Positions 62,084-64,000 of a stretch of 64,000 bases of DNA are shown in pieces. Within the stretch, counting starts at the first letter, position 1. Each line of letters opens with the position of its first letter. Source of the DNA: Littorina saxatilis (lineage: Eukaryota; Mollusca; Gastropoda; Littorinimorpha; Littorinidae); assembly GCF_037325665.1 (NCBI RefSeq), contig NC_090253.1, forward strand, positions 37,152,894 to 37,216,893, read 5' to 3'. Under the pieces are notes generated by a model. That model did not search any database, was not told where the DNA came from, and saw only the letters and a list, made by a program, of their open reading frames with translations. The position numbers and the translations under genes are program-made.

Positions 62084-62664
62084 ACATATTTTACGACAAA
62101 AGGAGGCCGGGGATCTGCAAGTCAAACCCACTATTTGAAAAGATCCTCTGGATACATTTAACACTAACAAACCAGGATCTAGAACCTATGCATAGTTGAG
62201 ACACAGTGCCTTCGAATGTGGTGCGTCCCAGGATGGGACGATGGCAATACTTGCCAAATTCAACTCACAAGAAACGGAATGTATACCTCCTAGTGCGCGC
62301 GTCCCGGGACTCCCACTTTTAAATTTTAGAGGTTCCATGGACCCCCACTGCAGTATTTTAGAGGGTCACAAGGGTCCAAACGCCGAACAGTCCGTCAGTG
62401 TACTTATAAAAACATTGTGGTCACGTGTAGTGACTCAGTTGAACTGCGAAGTGTTGATTGCAGTCTGAAAATGATATATACGGACGGTACGCACGATAAA
62501 GGAAATTAAGCTCTTTTAATATCTAGTGCGTCCAGGGACCCCCTCCCGCATATATTTCTAGTGGGGCCTACGTGTTTTTGGCTTCTAGTGCGTATAGGAC
62601 GCAGGGACGCGCGCTATGGCATAGGGAACCCTGATGTACACTAATAGTGCCGAGTTCACTGATA

Positions 62665-63305
62665 TATGCCGCTTTTGTTGTAAAATATGTGCAATGCTGT
62701 GTTTGTATAACACTTTTGGGGTAAATTAAACATAGTTCTAACGGATAGCCTGAATAGTTACGTGAAAACACGCGGGGTGAAGTAACGAATAAATTAAACT
62801 GAATGCAATGGCGGAATGGGAAAAGAGCCAAATTGTCATTTAAATTTTTTTTTTTTTATAAAATGAGTTCTTTGTGCCATCTAATAGAACTAAGGAAGAT
62901 AAGAAGCATGCACAAAACAGATTCATTCCATCTTTTTTTCTTTAGCAGATATCACGCTTTTGAATGCGAAGAGCCTGGCAGTCTGGACTATAGTATCGGG
63001 TTTCTTTAAATTCAACAAACAAGATGCGGGATTTAGGCCTACAATAAATGTGCTTCACTGTCGATATGCTTTTCTTGTGGTAAAATATGTGTAATGCTGT
63101 GCTTGTAGAACACTTTTGGAGTATATTAAACATAGTTCTAACGGATAGAATAGTTGTGAAAACACGCGGGAACCGGCATCAGTGACGGCATGGGAAAATA
63201 GCCCAAATGTCATATTATGACAAAATGAGATATGTGTATGCCATCTGATAAAACTAAGGAAGACGAGAAACACGCAAAATAACGCAAATTCATTCGATGT
63301 TTTGT
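62665..63305 (+). repeat. Two direct copies of a ~250-bp repeat
   Basis: Copies at 62665-62940 and 63060-63305 share GTGCAATGCTGTG-type, AAACATAGTTCTAACGGATA, GTGAAAACACGCGG and AACTAAGGAAGA blocks. They are diverged and separated by about 120 bp. Class unknown. Confidence 0.75.
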
Positions 63306-63429
63306 TTATATATATAATAGGCTGTCTGTGAAGGGATACTTAATTCTCTCTCTTTCTCTGCTAAGAGATTTTAACAAATCTCGGAAGAAAGTCTCTGCTG
63401 ACTTTCAATTGTTTCTTTCACAATTTCTG

Positions 63430-63435
<6 letters not shown>

Positions 63436-63461
<26 letters not shown>
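63436..63461 (+). repeat. TA microsatellite
   Basis: About 26 bp of TA repeats. Confidence 0.9.
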
Positions 63462-63723
63462 CTTCAGCGGCTTATCGCTGTGCGGAATGCTGGCAAACGC
63501 TACTGATACGCACTCCGAGTAATTCAGTGATTCACATGGTATACAACCGTTTCTAGTGTGTAATCTTTTCTTCTTCATTGAAGCTTTGAAACGGTTCATG
63601 GCACTGAAGAAGAAAAAGACCAATAATTGTGACCTTTGTCCTGTCATTATAATGCCACTGTATCACAGTATTCAAGGCAACGACATTTGATAGTGGTATT
63701 ATAGGCTACCTTGACATCGCCTC

Positions 63724-64000
63724 CTGGAATTCTAAACTTTCCTTGCAACACTAAAACACTAAAAATGTCATGTCAACTACCTGCTCTGAAACACTGTCTT
63801 TATTGTTCTTTGGTTGCAGGGTTAATGTAAATGTATGAAGTGTTGTACTTTGAGTGTAATCATTAATCATCTGTCGTAGGTTCATGTCCGATTCCACAGT
63901 TTTTATGAACATACACACACACATACACACGCACCCACACATACAGATATGAGGCAAATCAAACATGTGGAAAGACATTTTGTATTGAAGAGTCACATGG
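63724..64000 (-). mobile_element. LINE 3' tail, inverted relative to 58978-59252, cut by the window edge
   Basis: Reverse match to the end of the LINE remnant: TCCTGGAATTCTAAACTTTC, CCTGCTCTGAAACACTGTC and AATCATTAATCATCTGTC. A CA microsatellite sits at the same internal position. The element continues beyond 64000. Confidence 0.8.

Overview
This window looks like part of a marine mollusc genome, most likely a gastropod. It is AT-rich, with spliced eukaryotic host genes, long introns, many microsatellites and a dense mix of tRNA-derived SINEs, TIR transposons, a LINE remnant and a Ty3/Gypsy element. The taxon is inferred from the repeat style and from protein similarity to animal families recalled from memory; no database search was possible.

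Three spliced genes can be reconstructed. (1) A Derlin-2/3 type gene (DERL2-like) lies on the minus strand: exon 1 at 7798-7890, exon 2 at 5086-5151, exon 3 at 230-397; the rest is beyond the left edge. (2) An RNF185/RNF5 type RING E3 ligase lies on the plus strand, with five exons from 20079 to 24616 and 184 aa. Both families act in ER-associated degradation (ERAD), and the two genes sit head to head about 12 kb apart. (3) From 32021 to 57033 there is an unbroken 14-exon gene for a 903-aa protein of the Kyakuja-Dileera-Zisupton (KDZ) transposase family. It has an N-terminal Cys/His cluster and the three acidic motifs of an RNase H-like transposase core. All 13 introns have GT-AG ends and compatible phases. 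This is the most interesting object in the window.

Layout. 1-7.9 kb: DERL2-like exons; intron 2 holds a Tc1-like transposon which itself holds another DNA transposon. 8-20 kb: a repeat-rich zone between the two ERAD genes, with forward arrays of an ~870-bp repeat at 10.4-13.2 kb and reverse arrays at 16.05-18.66 kb, plus other inverted repeat pairs. 20-24.6 kb: the RNF185-like gene, with a MITE, a ~195-bp GA tract and a deleted Tc1 relative in its introns. 24.6-32 kb: mostly non-coding, with repeats. 32-57 kb: the KDZ gene; its introns hold MITEs, SINEs and, in intron 12, a very young, nearly whole antisense Ty3/Gypsy element (44391-54260). 57-64 kb: a decayed LINE, another copy of the ~870-bp repeat, a MITE, a short interstitial telomere-type tract and a 3' LINE tail facing the first one.

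A recurring theme is DNA elements with CAGGG...CCCTG ends and 6-bp target duplications (three copies with different duplications). Nested insertions with identifiable target sites allow parts of the insertion order to be read.
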